Positions 63,897-64,000 of a DNA stretch of 64,000 nt are shown in pieces (the first letter of the stretch is position 1; the number at the start of each line of letters is the position of its first letter). A program made the position numbers and the translations under genes. A model generated the notes under the pieces. That model searched no databases. It was not told where the DNA came from and saw only the letters and a list, made by a program, of their open reading frames with translations. Origin of the DNA: Pseudomonas viridiflava. GTDB lineage: Bacteria; Pseudomonadota; Gammaproteobacteria; Pseudomonadales; Pseudomonadaceae. The stretch spans positions 1-64,000 of the forward strand of contig NZ_UTHA01000068.1 in assembly GCF_900582195.1 (NCBI RefSeq), in the 5' to 3' direction.

Positions 63897-64000
63897 CGAT
63901 GATGACCGAGACTTTAGTGAGTGGAACAGCACCCGTGAGCGACAACGTGAATTTGAAACAGCACCTCAATACCCCGAGCGAAGAAGGTCAGACCCTTCGC
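63893..64000 (+). CDS. fis: DNA-binding protein Fis (partial, cut by window end)
   Basis: The first 36 codons of Fis: MTMMTETLVSGTAPVSDNVN followed by LKQHLNTPSEEGQTLR. This matches the start of Pseudomonas Fis, a nucleoid protein that bends DNA and tunes rRNA and growth genes. ATG at 63893 overlaps the dusB stop by 4 bp; ATG at 63899 or 63902 is possible. The helix-turn-helix part lies beyond the window. Confidence 0.92.
   Translation, partial: MTMMTETLVSGTAPVSDNVNLKQHLNTPSEEGQTLR

Overview
The window looks like a chromosomal segment of a Pseudomonas of the P. fluorescens group (koreensis/fluorescens-like). Four things suggest this: high-GC Pseudomonas codon use; many REP doublets of the fluorescens type (core GAGCTTGCTC or GAGCCTGCTC); the gene order speA - SUI1 - nudix - DUF2333 - gcbA - chemoreceptor - aroQ - accB - accC - prmA - DUF3426 - dusB - fis, which as I recall matches the PA4839-PA4853 region of P. 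aeruginosa; and a Tad pilus locus with PprA/PprB-like regulators. I saw no rRNA, tRNA, CRISPR array, prophage or intact insertion sequence. Species assignment is inference from remembered synteny, not a search.

Left third (1-20 kb): a purine-related trio (BMP-type binding protein, 2-oxoglutarate/Fe(II) oxygenase, adenine/adenosine deaminase); an MFS transporter with an ArsR-like regulator; a LysR regulator divergent from a small monooxygenase and an alcohol dehydrogenase; a Bcr/CflA-type efflux protein; a copper module (copZ, a small exported protein, copA-cueR, with two CueR-type operators); an MFS transporter that overlaps cueR tail to tail; a bacterial RIO kinase; and a beta-oxidation-like set (thiolase divergent from a long FabG homologue and a MaoC dehydratase).

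Middle (20.4-41.6 kb): a surface-adhesion island. It holds a low-complexity Gly/Thr/Val-rich lipoprotein followed by a TpsB outer-membrane transporter, then a classical autotransporter, then a complete Tad/Flp pilus system. The Tad genes are rcpC-rcpA-tadZ-tadA-tadB-tadC-tadD-DUF3613 on the minus strand, divergent from flp. Next come a stand-alone receiver protein, a PprB-like LuxR response regulator, the prepilin peptidase FppA, a TadE pseudopilin, the PprA-like sensor kinase and TadG. The most unusual item is the lipoprotein/TpsB pair: the lipoprotein shows no recognisable TPS secretion domain but sits where TpsA cargo normally lies.

Right third (41.7-64 kb): two tandem DUF4136 lipoproteins, cmoM, a MazG-like pyrophosphohydrolase, a small membrane protein, a MATE exporter of the DinF type, and a compact orphan type VI cassette (very short VgrG with a Cys-rich C-terminus, DUF4123 chaperone, lipoprotein hydrolase). 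The conserved chromosomal block from speA to the first codons of fis follows. Intergenic spaces hold eight REP doublets, a 223-bp MITE-like repeat, an 86-bp inverted-repeat element behind the SUI1 gene, and several hairpin terminators.
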